Assembly (NCBI RefSeq): GCF_014395425.1
Contig: NZ_CP060711.1
Span: 3,224,001 to 3,288,000 of the forward strand
DNA: 64,000 nucleotides
From: Thermomonas brevis
Lineage (GTDB): Bacteria; Pseudomonadota; Gammaproteobacteria; Xanthomonadales; Xanthomonadaceae
Direction of reading: 5' to 3'
Both the position numbers and the translations under genes were made by a program. Below are positions 1 to 11,984 of the stretch, one piece after another. How positions within the stretch are numbered: position 1 is the stretch's first letter; each line of letters begins with the position of its first letter. Under the pieces are notes generated by a model that was given only the letters and a program-made list of their open reading frames with translations, searched no databases and had not been told where the DNA came from.

Positions 1-202
1 GTACGGCACCGTGAAGTGGTTCAACGACGCCAAGGGTTTCGGTTTCATCGCGCCCGAGGACGGCAGCGCAGACGTGTTCGTGCACTTCTCCGCGATCGAC
101 AGCAAGGGCTTCCGCAGCCTGCAGGAAGGGCAGCGGGTCAGCTACGAAGTGCAGCAGGGCGCCAAGGGCGCACAGGCGGCGGGCGTCAAGCCGGTCGTCT
201 GA
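1..202 (+). CDS. Cold-shock protein (CspA family), 5' end cut by the window edge
   Basis: The visible reading frame begins at base 2 and gives 66 residues before the TGA at 200-202. It contains the RNP1-like motif KGFGFI and the RNP2-like motif VFVHFSAI, which form the nucleic-acid-binding face of the cold-shock OB fold. A GTG at 11 could look like a start, but family members carry a few residues before the TVKWFN motif (here YGTVKWFN), so the true start lies upstream of the window. Family role: single-stranded RNA/DNA chaperone that melts mRNA structure. A strong terminator follows directly. The frame alone does not say whether it is cold-inducible or constitutive. Confidence 0.93.
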   Translation, partial: YGTVKWFNDAKGFGFIAPEDGSADVFVHFSAIDSKGFRSLQEGQRVSYEVQQGAKGAQAAGVKPVV

Positions 203-242
203 GAACTCGCCTGCAGCCGGCGGCCAGCGCCGCAGGATTCCG

Positions 243-270
243 AACCCCGCGCATCGCGCGGGGTTTTTTT
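243..270 (+). terminator. Rho-independent terminator after the cold-shock gene
   Basis: A perfect 10-bp stem (AACCCCGCGC at 243-252, GCGCGGGGTT at 256-265) with a 3-base loop runs directly into seven Ts (264-270), 40 bases after the stop codon. Confidence 0.92.
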
Positions 271-400
271 GTGCCGGCTCCCGCGGCTGGCGTCTGTGGT
301 GTGGCTCCGGCGATGGTGAAAATATCCTTCGATGCGCCCAGTGTCGTCATCGGCAGCCGGGCGATGTCCGGACTGCCGTTCCGGCCGTGGCCGACGGGAC

Positions 401-433
401 AAAAAACAAGGCCCGCCGGTGAGGGCGGGCCTT
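401..433 (-). terminator. Rho-independent terminator of the first alanine-rich lipoprotein gene
   Basis: On the minus strand a perfect 10-bp stem (408-417 pairs with 424-433) is followed by a run of six Ts (complement of the As at 401-406). It lies about 27 bases after the TAA at 460-462. Confidence 0.88.
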
Positions 434-459
434 GCGGGTGTCGCTTGTGCAGCCTGGAA

Positions 460-819
460 TTACTTCTTGGCGGCTTCTTCGACCTTGGCGGCGCCATCCT
501 TCACGGCGCCAGCGGCGTCGGCGGCGGCGTCCTTGACGGCGTCGGTCGCGGTGGCGGCAGCGTCGGTGGTCGCGGCGGCAGCGGCGTCGCCAGCGGCAGC
601 GGCGGCGTCGCCGGCAGCAGCGGCGGCATCGCCAGCGGCGTCGGCGGCGGTGGCAGCGGCGTCGCCGGCGTTGTCGGCGGCGGTCGCGGCGGCGTCGGCG
701 GCCTGGGCGGTGGCGGCGGCGGCGTCAGCAGCGGCGTCGGCGGCCGGGGCTTCTTCCTTCTTGCAGGCCGACAGAGCGAGGACGCCAGCGGCGAGGAGCG
801 CGAAAAGCTTGGTGTTCAT
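460..819 (-). CDS. Alanine-rich repetitive lipoprotein 1
   Basis: The protein has 119 residues. The start at 819 is preceded by AGGAGA. Residues 1-18 form a lipoprotein signal peptide ending in the lipobox LSAC, so Cys19 should be lipidated. After KKEEAP comes about 85 residues of near-continuous AADAA/AGDAAAA units, predicted to be a long helix with Asp on one face, then a charged tail ending in AKK. No enzymatic motif is present. It has its own terminator and a tandem paralogue at 1027-1338. By analogy with Braun lipoprotein and other alanine-rich helical outer-membrane lipoproteins, a structural envelope role is plausible, but this is inference. The alternating GCGGCGTC-type repeats may make the gene length-variable. 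Confidence 0.85.
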   Translation of the reverse strand: MNTKLFALLAAGVLALSACKKEEAPAADAAADAAAATAQAADAAATAADNAGDAAATAADAAGDAAAAAGDAAAAAGDAAAAATTDAAATATDAVKDAAADAAGAVKDGAAKVEEAAKK

Positions 820-951
820 GGAAATCTCCTGAGGGGTTGACTGAAATGCAACTAGGATGGGATCAGACAACGCCAGTGCGCTTAGCGATCCGGCACGGGC
901 CGGCGGGTCGTTCACTGACTCGTAGCAATTCCGGCGATGCGCCGGAACACG

Positions 952-980
952 AAAAAGCCGCCGGGACACCGACGGCTTTT
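952..980 (-). terminator. Rho-independent terminator of the second alanine-rich lipoprotein gene
   Basis: A 12-bp stem with one mismatch (953-964 with 969-980) is followed on the minus strand by five Ts (complement of the As at 952-956). It lies about 47 bases downstream of the TAA at 1027-1029. Confidence 0.85.
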
Positions 981-1026
981 CCGATTTTGGCGTAACGATT
1001 CGGCGAAATGTGCTCCGCCGTCTCGA

Positions 1027-1338
1027 TTACTTCTTGGCTTCTTCAGCCGTGGTCGCAGCCTGCTCGGCGGAGTCGGCGGCAGCCTGGGCCTCGGCCGGGG
1101 CGGCAGCGGCGTCGGCCGGAGCAGCGGCGGCGTCGGCCGAAGCGGCAGCGGCGTCGGCCGAAGCGGCGGCGGCGTCAGCCGAAGCGTCGGCAGCCTGGGC
1201 GGCGGAGTCGGCAGCGGCCTGGGCGTCGGCAGCCGGAGCTTCGGCGGCAGCAGCAGCGTCGGCAGCCGGCTCGGACTTGCTGCACGCGGTCAGGGCCAGG
1301 CCCAGCGCCATCGCCAGCAGGATCTTGTTGATCGACAT
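1027..1338 (-). CDS. Alanine-rich repetitive lipoprotein 2
   Basis: The protein has 103 residues. The ATG at 1338 follows a good GAGGAAA ribosome site. The signal peptide ends in the lipobox LTAC, with Cys19 the predicted lipidation site, followed by SKSEPAAD. The body consists of repeats such as ADAAAASADAAAA, and the tail is EEAKK. It is clearly a paralogue of the gene at 460-819: same size class, same Cys position, same Lys-Lys ending. The two are separated by about 200 bases, and each has its own ribosome site and terminator. No known function can be assigned; a helical envelope spacer is likely. Confidence 0.84.
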   Translation of the reverse strand: MSINKILLAMALGLALTACSKSEPAADAAAAAEAPAADAQAAADSAAQAADASADAAAASADAAAASADAAAAPADAAAAPAEAQAAADSAEQAATTAEEAKK

Positions 1339-1463
1339 GATACGGTTTCCTCGTCGTTAAAATTCTGGAGCAACGCAGAAAATGCGTGCCCCACCATGAT
1401 GACAAGCCGTAGCCGCGTGTCAAGCGGTTGGCCGGATTTTTTTTGTTCGGGCGTTGAATGCCC

Positions 1464-2639
1464 TTATGCCAGTTCGATCGCGACCGCAGTCGCCTCGCCC
1501 CCGCCGATGCACAGGGAGGCCACGCCGCGCTTGCCGCCGCGGGCCTGCAGGGCGTGGATCAGGGTCACCAGCAGGCGGGCGCCGGAGGCGCCGATCGGGT
1601 GGCCCAGCGCCAGCGCGCCGCCGTTCACGTTCAGCTTGTCGTGCGGGATGCCGAGGTCGGTCATCGGTGCCATCGCCACGCAGGCGAAGGCTTCGTTGAC
1701 CTCGAACAGGTCCACGTCGGCCACGCTCCAGCCGGCCTTGTCCAGCACGTTCTTCAGCGCGGCGACCGGGGCAGTGGTGAACCATTCCGGCGCCTGCGCA
1801 TGGGTGGCGTGGGCGACGATGCGGGCCAGCGGCCTGGCGCCGGCGGCCGCGGCGGCTTCGGCCGACATCACCACCAGCGCGGCGGCGCCGTCGGAAATCT
1901 TGGAGGACGAGGCGGCGGTCAGCACGCCGTCCTTGCCGAACGCCGCACGCAGTTCGGGAATCTTGTTGAGGTCGATCTTGCCGGGCTCCTCGTCCTTGCC
2001 GACCACGACTTCTCCCTTGCGGGTCTTGACCGTCACCGGCGCGATCTCGGCGTCGAACGCGCCGGACGCCTGCGCGGCCTGCGCGCGTCGCGCGCTCTCG
2101 GCGGAGAAGGCGTCGACGGCGGCGCGGTCGTAGCCGTACTTGGCGCAGGCGGCGTCGCCGAACACGCCCATTGCCTTGCCGTCGTAGGGATTGGTCAGGC
2201 CGTCGTAGGCCATGTGGTCGAGCATTTCGGCGCTGCCGTAGCGGATGCCGGTGCGCGAGCCGTTGAGCAGGTGAGGTGCGTTGGTCATCGACTCCATGCC
2301 GCCGGCGACCACCGCGCGGGCCGAGCCGGCCTTGACGATGTCGTGGGCCAGCATCACCGCCTTCATGCCGGAGCCGCAGACCTTGTTGATGGTGGTGCAG
2401 CCTGCCGCGTCGGGGATGCCGGCCGCGCGCGAGGCCTGGCGCGCCGGGGCCTGGCCGAGGCCGGCCGGGAGCACGCAGCCCATGATCACCTCGTCCACCT
2501 GGTCGGCGACCAGCCCGGCCTGCGCCAGCGCGCCCTGGATGGCGGCGCTGCCCAGCGCCGGCGTGGGCGTGCCGGTGAACTGGCCGAGGAAGGAACCGAT
2601 GGCGGTGCGCTTGGCACCGACGATGACGACGTCGCTCAT
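1464..2639 (-). CDS. Acetyl-CoA C-acetyltransferase (thiolase)
   Basis: The 391-residue protein has the normal length for a biosynthetic/degradative thiolase (AtoB/PhaA type). The acyl-accepting cysteine is Cys88 in NKVCGSGMKA. The general base His347 is in LGHPIGASGARL and the second catalytic cysteine, Cys377, is in SLCIGGGEA. It condenses or cleaves acetoacetyl-CoA with CoA in the cytoplasm. The ATG at 2639 is followed by MSDVVIVGAKRT, the standard thiolase N terminus. It stands alone, divergent from the autotransporter gene. Substrate chain length cannot be read from the sequence, so an atoB or phaA symbol is not assigned. Confidence 0.93.
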   Translation of the reverse strand: MSDVVIVGAKRTAIGSFLGQFTGTPTPALGSAAIQGALAQAGLVADQVDEVIMGCVLPAGLGQAPARQASRAAGIPDAAGCTTINKVCGSGMKAVMLAHDIVKAGSARAVVAGGMESMTNAPHLLNGSRTGIRYGSAEMLDHMAYDGLTNPYDGKAMGVFGDAACAKYGYDRAAVDAFSAESARRAQAAQASGAFDAEIAPVTVKTRKGEVVVGKDEEPGKIDLNKIPELRAAFGKDGVLTAASSSKISDGAAALVVMSAEAAAAAGARPLARIVAHATHAQAPEWFTTAPVAALKNVLDKAGWSVADVDLFEVNEAFACVAMAPMTDLGIPHDKLNVNGGALALGHPIGASGARLLVTLIHALQARGGKRGVASLCIGGGEATAVAIELA

Positions 2640-2833
2640 GGAAAGCTCCGGATGCGTGGGGCCGGCGGCGCCGGCAAACCCCGATTATGGCGCGAAACGA
2701 TCGCCATGTTGCGCTGCCGCATTCAGCTCGAACCGCGCCGCCGGGCGTTGCGGACGGGCGGGCGGCGGCTTACAACGTCGGCATGGGAAGGGCGCGCCGG
2801 GGTGGCGCGCCGGATCACGACAACGGGGATGCC

Positions 2834-5746
2834 ATGAACACGAATCGAGCCTCGCACCGCTCGCCGCGGCTGGGCCGCGCGCTTTTGCCCGGCGCCATCG
2901 CGCTGGCCCTGGCCGCCTGCGGCGGGGGAGGCGGGGGCGGCAACGTGCGGCCCACGCCGCCGCCGGTGACGCCGCCGACAAGCCCGAGCTTCACGCCCAA
3001 CGTCGCCAACGACGCGTCGCTGGCGGTCAATCCGCCGACGGTGCCGACGCTGGCCGGCCCGGCATCGCTGCCGCAATACAGCCAGCACCTGCAGCTGACC
3101 AATGCCGCGGGCGCGCTGGGCGCGGGCCTGCTCGGGCAGGGCGTGACCATCGGGCTGGTGGATTCCGGCGTCAACCGCAACCACCCGGCGCTGAGCGGCC
3201 GGGTGACGAGCAGCTTCATCCACGTCGATCCCGCCACCAACAACACCGGCGTCGACGACGTGGTCGGGCACGGCACGGTGGTGGCGCAGATGGCCGCCGG
3301 CAAGGGCATCGGCAGCTGGGGCGGCGGCGTGGCGCAGGGCGCCGGCATCGTGTCCTCGCGCATCATCGGCGACGCGCGCCCGGACGACGACGGCTCCGGC
3401 GCGGGCAACGAGATCCACGCCGGCGACGGCTACGGCGATTTCTTCAAGGCGATCAACGCCGAGCTGGCCGGTGCCGGCGCCAGGATCATCAACAATTCCT
3501 GGGGCGGGCTGTACTGGGACGACCCGGCGCTGACGCAGGAGCTGGCGGCCGCCTGGAAGGATTTCACGGTCAACCGGGGCGGCATCGTGGTGTTCGCCAA
3601 CGGCAACAGCGGCGAGGATGCGCGCTTCGCGGGCGAGCCGTCCGACAACGCCCGCCTGCCGACGCTGGCCGGCGACGCGCAGCTGGAGAAGGGCTGGCTG
3701 ACCGTGGGCGCGCTCGATCCGGACAACCCGACCCAGCTCACCTCGTATTCGCAGCGGTGCGGTTCGGCGATGAACTATTGCCTGCTGGCGCCGGGCAACA
3801 CGATCTTCATCGACCCGGCCGCGAAGGTGGGCGACGCCAGCTATTCGCTGTATCAGGGCGGCGGCACGTCCTATGCCGCGCCGCAGGTGTCGGGCGCGGC
3901 GGCGGTGGTGTGGTCGGCGTTTCCGTACCTGAGCAACGACCAGGTGCGGCAGTTGATTCTGGGCGGGGCCAAGGACCTGGGCGCGGCGGGCGTGGACGCC
4001 GTGTTCGGCTGGGGCCTGCTGGACGTGACCAAGGCGGCGATGGGACCGAGCAATTTCGCCTGGGGCGACTTCAGCGTGTCGTTCTCCGGCAATTCGGTCT
4101 GGCGCAATTCGATCGTCGGCAGCGGCGGGCTGGTCAAGAACGGCAGCGGCACGCTGACATTGACCGAGGCCGGCAAGTTCACCGGCGCGACGCAGGTCAA
4201 CGCCGGCGCGCTGGATGTGCGCAAGGGGCTGAAGTCCGACCTGTCCATCGCCAGCGGCGCCACGGTCTGGGCCAGCGGCGCGTTCGGCGGCAACGTCGGC
4301 AACAACGGCAAGTTCCTGGGCGGCGCGACCACGCCGGCCAGTATCGCCGGCAACTTCAGCCAGTCGTCCAGCGGCAACCTAGGCGTGTGGCTGGGCAGCG
4401 CGCTGAAGGTGAGCGGAAACGCCACGCTCAACGGCACGGTGTCGATCCTCGGCGTGAAGAGCGGCTACACCACGACCGCGAAGGAAACCCTGCTCAACGC
4501 GACCGGCGGCGTGAGCGGCACGTTCTCCGCGCTCAAGGCCGCGCCGAACGTGTTCCTCGACGCGGCGCTGGCCTACGATCCGAACAACGTCTTCCTCAAC
4601 ATCAACCGCATCGACGTGAGCAAGGCCGTCGCCGGCATGGGGCTGGACGGCATCAGCCTGGCCTCGGCGGCGCGGGTGGAGTCGGCGATGCAGGCCATCG
4701 ACGCGCAGCTCGGCGGAAGCGCGCCTGGCGGGATCGGCGCGGCCTTCATCGACGCGGCCGGCGCGCTGCAGCAGTCGGCCAGCGTCGCCAACGCCGACGC
4801 CTCGCTGCGCAGCCTGTCCGGCGAACTGCACGCGGCCTCCAGCGCGATGACCTTCGACGCCATCGACGCCGGCCGGCGCGCGCTGGGCCAGCGCCTCGAC
4901 GCGCTCGCGCAGGCGCCTGCGAAGGCCGGCGGCTGGTATCGCGACCTGGCCGCCAGCGGCCAGCTGGCGCAGGCGGGCTACGACAGCGTCGGCCTGGACG
5001 CGTCCGGCGAAATGATCGGCAGCGACTGGCGGCTGGGGCGCGATGCGGTGCTCGGCATCGCGATGAACCGGCTGGAGCAGTCCGGCTGGCTGGGCGCGTC
5101 GGGCGACCGCAGCCGCGGCCACCAGCGCGAGGTGCAGCTGTACGCGGTGGCCTGGCGCGGCCCGTGGCAGGCGCAGGCGCAGCTGGCGTCCGGCGCGTTC
5201 CGGCGGCAGATGCAGCGCAACCTGCTGCTCGGCGATCTGCGGGATACGGTGGCGACGCAGCTGTCCGGCGATTATGTGTCCGCGTTCGGCGAACTTGGCC
5301 GGCGCTTCGATGCCGGCGGCGTCGCGCTGACGCCGTATGTCGGCGCGCAGTTCGTGCGCATCGGCAACGACGGCTTCGCCGAAGGCGGCGACACCGGCTT
5401 CGGCCTGCGCGCCAATGCCTGGGACAGCCAGCGCTGGCAGGGCTTCGCCGGCCTGCGCGGGGAGCGCGGCTGGCGCATCGGCGACGTCGATCTGCGGGCG
5501 GACGCGCGCGCCGAGTGGCAGCGGACGCTGGCTTCGCGGGGCGAGCTGTTCGACGCCAGCTTCACCGGGCTGGAGCAGTGGGCACCGTTGCAGAGCATCG
5601 GCATGGGCGAACGCAGCCGGCTGTTCGGGCTGGGATTGTCGGCGGCGTTCGGCGGCAGGGCCACGTTCCGCTTCGACCTCAGCCGCCGCAGCGGCAACAC
5701 GGGTGCCGGCGGCATGGCCTCGCTGTGGGGCACGTACCGCTTCTGA
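2834..5746 (+). CDS. Lipoprotein subtilisin-like autotransporter protease (NalP/SphB1-like)
   Basis: The protein has 970 residues from the ATG at 2834, which is preceded by GGGG; in-frame starts further upstream would place extra residues before the signal peptide. Residues 1-28 form a lipoprotein signal with lipobox LAAC (Cys29), then a glycine tract. The S8 protease domain has the triad Asp110 (LVDSG), His146 (GHGT) and Ser346 (GGTSYAAP), with the oxyanion Asn257 in FANGNSG. An autotransporter beta-strand repeat (GSGTLTLTEAG) begins near residue 437. About 280 C-terminal residues form the beta-barrel translocator, ending in Phe. Known relatives NalP and SphB1 are surface lipoproteins that process other secreted proteins, so this enzyme probably matures surface proteins. 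The target is not evident from the neighbours. Confidence 0.9.
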   Translation: MNTNRASHRSPRLGRALLPGAIALALAACGGGGGGGNVRPTPPPVTPPTSPSFTPNVANDASLAVNPPTVPTLAGPASLPQYSQHLQLTNAAGALGAGLLGQGVTIGLVDSGVNRNHPALSGRVTSSFIHVDPATNNTGVDDVVGHGTVVAQMAAGKGIGSWGGGVAQGAGIVSSRIIGDARPDDDGSGAGNEIHAGDGYGDFFKAINAELAGAGARIINNSWGGLYWDDPALTQELAAAWKDFTVNRGGIVVFANGNSGEDARFAGEPSDNARLPTLAGDAQLEKGWLTVGALDPDNPTQLTSYSQRCGSAMNYCLLAPGNTIFIDPAAKVGDASYSLYQGGGTSYAAPQVSGAAAVVWSAFPYLSNDQVRQLILGGAKDLGAAGVDAVFGWGLLDVTKAAMGPSNFAWGDFSVSFSGNSVWRNSIVGSGGLVKNGSGTLTLTEAGKFTGATQVNAGALDVRKGLKSDLSIASGATVWASGAFGGNVGNNGKFLGGATTPASIAGNFSQSSSGNLGVWLGSALKVSGNATLNGTVSILGVKSGYTTTAKETLLNATGGVSGTFSALKAAPNVFLDAALAYDPNNVFLNINRIDVSKAVAGMGLDGISLASAARVESAMQAIDAQLGGSAPGGIGAAFIDAAGALQQSASVANADASLRSLSGELHAASSAMTFDAIDAGRRALGQRLDALAQAPAKAGGWYRDLAASGQLAQAGYDSVGLDASGEMIGSDWRLGRDAVLGIAMNRLEQSGWLGASGDRSRGHQREVQLYAVAWRGPWQAQAQLASGAFRRQMQRNLLLGDLRDTVATQLSGDYVSAFGELGRRFDAGGVALTPYVGAQFVRIGNDGFAEGGDTGFGLRANAWDSQRWQGFAGLRGERGWRIGDVDLRADARAEWQRTLASRGELFDASFTGLEQWAPLQSIGMGERSRLFGLGLSAAFGGRATFRFDLSRRSGNTGAGGMASLWGTYRF

Positions 5747-5814
5747 CTTCGGCGAACCGGATTCCGCGGGAGCGCGTCGCCATGGCGCGCTTCCGGCGGC
5801 GATGGGAAAAAGCC

Positions 5815-8466
<2,652 letters not shown>

Positions 8467-8526
8467 GAAAGAGTCCATTGGCGTGGGGAAGGGGGCCTGG
8501 CCTGCGGCGCGACGAGGCACGATCCG

Positions 8527-8532
8527 TATAAT
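8527..8532 (+). promoter_or_regulatory. -10 element of clpS, placed for a leaderless transcript
   Basis: A perfect TATAAT ends six bases before the clpS ATG at 8539. Transcription normally starts about 7 bases after the -10 box, which would put the start site at or next to the A of the ATG. No convincing -35 box and no ribosome site are visible. Confidence 0.55.
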
Positions 8533-8538
8533 TTGCCC

Positions 8539-8868
8539 ATGCCGAACCCGTCCGACAAGCCGCAGCGCGACCACGACCACGGAACCGTGGTCGCGCCCTC
8601 GCGCCCGGAACTGGCGCGCCCGCCGCAATACACCGTTCTGTTGCTGAACGACGACTACACCCCGATGGACTTCGTGGTCGACGTGCTGATGAAGTTCTTC
8701 TCGATGGGGCTGGAGCGCGCCACCCAGGTGATGCTGCACGTGCATACCCGCGGGCAGGGCGTGTGCGGCGTGTTCACCCGCGAGATCGCAGAATCCAAGG
8801 TGGCGCAGGTCAACGAATACGCCAGGCTGAACCAGCACCCGCTGCTGTGCACGATGGAGCGGGCGTAG
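8539..8868 (+). CDS. clpS: ATP-dependent Clp protease adaptor ClpS
   Basis: The 109-residue protein has the N-degron-binding core [17 protein letters not shown] (residues 35-51), with Asn and Asp residues that grip the alpha-amino group of N-end-rule substrates, and VMLHVHTRG in the ClpA-contacting helix region. It delivers substrates with destabilizing N-terminal residues to ClpAP. A TTG two codons upstream is less likely than this ATG. clpA follows after 72 bases, the usual order. Confidence 0.96.
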   Translation: MPNPSDKPQRDHDHGTVVAPSRPELARPPQYTVLLLNDDYTPMDFVVDVLMKFFSMGLERATQVMLHVHTRGQGVCGVFTREIAESKVAQVNEYARLNQHPLLCTMERA

Positions 8869-8940
8869 GCCGCACGGGGCACTTGTCCCGGAGCCGAATG
8901 CGCCCTACATAGGAGCAGACGTACCCGGAGCAAGGTTTCC

Positions 8941-11220
8941 ATGTTCAGCAAGGATCTCGAACAAACCATCGGCCAGTGCTACAAGCGCACCCGCGAGGCG
9001 CGCTACGAGTTCATGACGGTCGAGCATCTGCTGCTGGCGCTGCTGGACAACCCGTCCGCGGAAGGCGTGCTGCGCGCGGTGGGCGGCGACCTGCCGCGCC
9101 TGCGCATGGAGCTGGAAAACGCCATCGAGGTGTCGGTCAACCGGCTCCCGGCCGAGGACGCGCGCGACACCCAGCCCACGCTGGGCTTCCAGCGCGTGCT
9201 GCAGCGCGCGGTCTACCACGTGCAGTCCTCCGGCAAGAAGGAAGTGACCGGCGCGAACGTGCTGGTGGCGATCTTCGGCGAGAAGGACTCGCACGCCGTG
9301 TATTTCCTCAACCAGCAGGACGTGCACCGGCTGGACGTGGTCAATTACCTGTCGCACGGCATCGCCCGCCAGGAAGAGGAATCGGGCCAGCCCGCGCAGG
9401 AAGGCGAGGGCAAGAGCGAGGTCGGCGAGGGCGAAGGCAAGGGCGATCCGCTGACCGAATTCGCCAGCAACCTCAACGAGGCCGCGCTGGCCGGTCGCAT
9501 CGACCCGCTGGTGGGCCGCGCCGACGAGATCGAGCGCACCATCCAGGTGCTGTGCCGCCGCCGCAAGAACAACCCGCTGTACGTCGGCGAATCCGGCGTC
9601 GGCAAGACCGCGCTGGCGGAAGGGCTGGCCAAGCGCATCGTCGATGGCGAGGTGCCGGACGTGCTGAGCGGCGCGGTGATCTATGCGCTCGACCTCGGCG
9701 CGCTGGTCGCCGGCACCAAGTACCGCGGCGATTTCGAGAAGCGCCTGAAGGGCGTGCTGGCGGCGCTGAAGAAGCAGCCGGAAGCGATCCTGTTCATCGA
9801 CGAGATCCACACCATCATCGGCGCGGGCTCGGCCAGCGGCGGCACGATGGATGCGTCCAACCTGATCAAGCCGGTGCTGGCGAACGGCGAACTGCGCTGT
9901 ATTGGCTCTACCACCTTCCAGGAATACCGCGGCGTGTTCGAGAAGGATCGCGCGCTGGCACGTCGCTTCCAGAAGATCGACATCGTCGAGCCCACGGTGG
10001 GCGAGGCGGTGGAAATCCTCAAGGGCCTGAAGCCGAAGTACGAAGCGCACCACGACGTGGCCTACGCCGACGAGGCGATCCGCGCCGCCGTCGACCTGTC
10101 GGTCAAGCACATCGGCGACCGCCTGCTGCCGGACAAGGCCATCGACGTGATCGACGAGGCAGGCGCGCGCCAGCGGCTGCTGCCGGTGGAGACGCGCAAG
10201 AGCCTGATCGACGTCGAGGAAATCGAAACCATCGTCGCCAAGATGGCGCGCATCCCGGCCAAGCAGGTCAGCGCCTCCGACAAGGACGTGCTGCAGCATC
10301 TGGAGCGCAACCTGAAGATGGTGATCTTCGGGCAGGATCCGGCCATCGAAACGCTGTCCAGCGCGATCAAGCTGGCGCGTTCGGGCCTCGGCAATCCCGA
10401 CAAGCCGATCGGCAACTTCCTGTTCGCCGGCCCCACCGGCGTGGGCAAGACCGAGGTGACCCGGCAGCTGGCGATGCAGCTCGGCATCGAGCTGATCCGC
10501 TTCGACATGAGCGAATACATGGAGCCGCATTCGGTGTCGCGGCTGATCGGCGCGCCTCCCGGCTACGTGGGCTTCGACCAGGGCGGGCTGCTGACCGAGA
10601 AGATCGTCAAGACGCCGCACTGCGTGCTGTTGCTGGACGAGATCGAGAAGGCGCATCCGGACATCTTCAACATCCTGCTGCAAGTGATGGATCGCGGCGC
10701 GCTGACCGACACCAACGGGCGCGAGGCCAACTTCCGCAACGTGATCGTGGTGATGACCACCAATGCCGGCGCGACCCAAGCGGCGCGGCGCAGCATCGGC
10801 TTCACCAAGCAGGATCACAGCCCGGACGCGATGGAGGCGATCCGGCGCGGCTTCACGCCGGAGTTCCGCAACCGGCTGGACGCGGTGGTGCAGTTCCAGG
10901 CGCTGGGCTTCGACCACATCCTGCGGGTGGTGGACAAGTTCTTGATCGAGCTGGAAACGTTGCTGCACGAGAAGCAGGTGACGCTCTCGGCCACCCCGGC
11001 CGCGCGCGAATGGCTGGGCCAGCAGGGCTTCGACCCGCTGATGGGCGCGCGCCCGATGGCGCGGCTGATCCAGGACCGGATCAAGCGCCCGCTGGCGGAC
11101 GAACTGCTGTTCGGCAAGCTGGTCGGCGGCGGCCGGGTGTCGCTGGACGCCGTCGACGGCGAACTGGTGCTGGACGTGCAGGCCGAACCCGAGAAGCTGC
11201 TGCCCGCCATGGTGGACTGA
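8941..11220 (+). CDS. clpA: ATP-dependent Clp protease ATP-binding subunit ClpA
   Basis: The 759-residue AAA+ unfoldase has, in order: the Clp N domain (1-145, ClpS docking), a charged Glu/Gly linker, ATPase D1 with Walker A GESGVGKT (216-223) and Walker B LFIDEIH, then D2 with Walker A GPTGVGKT (497-504), Walker [11 protein letters not shown] and pore loop GYVGFDQGG. It forms hexamers that unfold substrates for ClpP, which is not in this window. The ATG at 8941 follows AGCAAGG. Long open frames antisense to it come from GC-rich codon use and are not genes. Confidence 0.97.
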   Translation: MFSKDLEQTIGQCYKRTREARYEFMTVEHLLLALLDNPSAEGVLRAVGGDLPRLRMELENAIEVSVNRLPAEDARDTQPTLGFQRVLQRAVYHVQSSGKKEVTGANVLVAIFGEKDSHAVYFLNQQDVHRLDVVNYLSHGIARQEEESGQPAQEGEGKSEVGEGEGKGDPLTEFASNLNEAALAGRIDPLVGRADEIERTIQVLCRRRKNNPLYVGESGVGKTALAEGLAKRIVDGEVPDVLSGAVIYALDLGALVAGTKYRGDFEKRLKGVLAALKKQPEAILFIDEIHTIIGAGSASGGTMDASNLIKPVLANGELRCIGSTTFQEYRGVFEKDRALARRFQKIDIVEPTVGEAVEILKGLKPKYEAHHDVAYADEAIRAAVDLSVKHIGDRLLPDKAIDVIDEAGARQRLLPVETRKSLIDVEEIETIVAKMARIPAKQVSASDKDVLQHLERNLKMVIFGQDPAIETLSSAIKLARSGLGNPDKPIGNFLFAGPTGVGKTEVTRQLAMQLGIELIRFDMSEYMEPHSVSRLIGAPPGYVGFDQGGLLTEKIVKTPHCVLLLDEIEKAHPDIFNILLQVMDRGALTDTNGREANFRNVIVVMTTNAGATQAARRSIGFTKQDHSPDAMEAIRRGFTPEFRNRLDAVVQFQALGFDHILRVVDKFLIELETLLHEKQVTLSATPAAREWLGQQGFDPLMGARPMARLIQDRIKRPLADELLFGKLVGGGRVSLDAVDGELVLDVQAEPEKLLPAMVD

Positions 11221-11250
11221 GGTGGGGGTTCGCGTGCGGCGGTTGCCCGC

Positions 11251-11958
11251 ATGAGTGCCGCCGCGCGCCTGCATCTGCTGCCCGTCGCTTCGGCGGCCGC
11301 CGAGGCCGATGCGCAGGGACCGGAGTGGCTGACCGAAACGGAGCGCCTGCGTTTGCAGGCGATCACCTCGCCGGCGCGCCGCGACACGTTTCTCGCCGGC
11401 CACTGGCAGGCGCGATCGCTGGCGGCGCAGTGGCTGCAGCTGGACGTGCGCCGGATCGCGCTGGATGCGCATGCCGATGGCCGCCCGCTGCTGCGCGTGG
11501 ACGGCGATGCCGCGCCGCTGCACGTCTCGCTGAGCCATAGCGGCGACTGGCTGGCCCTGGCGCTGGCCGACGCGCCGGTCGGCGTCGATGTCGAGCTGCC
11601 GCAGCGCGAGCGCGACTGGAACGCGCTGGCAAGGTTCGTGTTCTCGGCGGAGGAGCGGCAGCGCGTGCAGGACGCCGACGATGCGGCGCGGGCCGACGTG
11701 TTCCATGCGCTGTGGACGCTGAAGGAGGCGCGCGGCAAGCGCAGCGGCGAGGGCCTGCAGCCGCGCGCCGCCCGCGCGGTCACCGCGCAACCCGCCGAGG
11801 CGGCCGGCGCGGAGGCGCTGAGCTGGGCCTTCGGCAATGGCGCGCTGGCGCTGGCGATGATGCCCGGAACGCGGCTCGAACGCGTCGGCGAGGCGCTCGG
11901 CGCACCGACCTATTGGCGCTATGCGGTCAGCGCCGGGGACGCGCCCGATCGGGATTGA
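11251..11958 (+). CDS. 4'-phosphopantetheinyl transferase superfamily protein (Sfp-like)
   Basis: The 235-residue protein carries both signature motifs: GVDVE (111-115, Mg2+ ligands Asp113 and Glu115) and WTLKEA (155-160) followed by the KxSGEGL segment. It transfers the phosphopantetheine arm from CoA to a carrier-protein serine. The Sfp/EntD-type size suggests service to polyketide, nonribosomal-peptide or aryl polyene carriers rather than only fatty-acid ACP, but no carrier gene is nearby. It begins 30 bases after clpA. Its stop codon overlaps the -35 box of the nrdA promoter. Confidence 0.9.
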   Translation: MSAAARLHLLPVASAAAEADAQGPEWLTETERLRLQAITSPARRDTFLAGHWQARSLAAQWLQLDVRRIALDAHADGRPLLRVDGDAAPLHVSLSHSGDWLALALADAPVGVDVELPQRERDWNALARFVFSAEERQRVQDADDAARADVFHALWTLKEARGKRSGEGLQPRAARAVTAQPAEAAGAEALSWAFGNGALALAMMPGTRLERVGEALGAPTYWRYAVSAGDAPDRD

Positions 11959-11983
11959 CCATCGGCGGCATCCCCCGTATCTT
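11955..11983 (+). promoter_or_regulatory. Sigma-70-type promoter of nrdA
   Basis: TTGACC (11955-11960) and TATCTT (11978-11983) are separated by exactly 17 bases, predicting a start near 11990, right at the 5' edge of the B12 riboswitch. The -35 box overlaps the stop codon of the preceding gene. Confidence 0.65.
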
Positions 11984-11984
11984 G

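Noticed and set aside
460..1338. Plus-strand Gly/Ser/Ala-rich frames (for example 332-832 and 1010-1360) as genes
   Set aside because: They are antisense reads of the alanine-rich lipoprotein repeats, which have signal peptides, ribosome sites and terminators on the minus strand.
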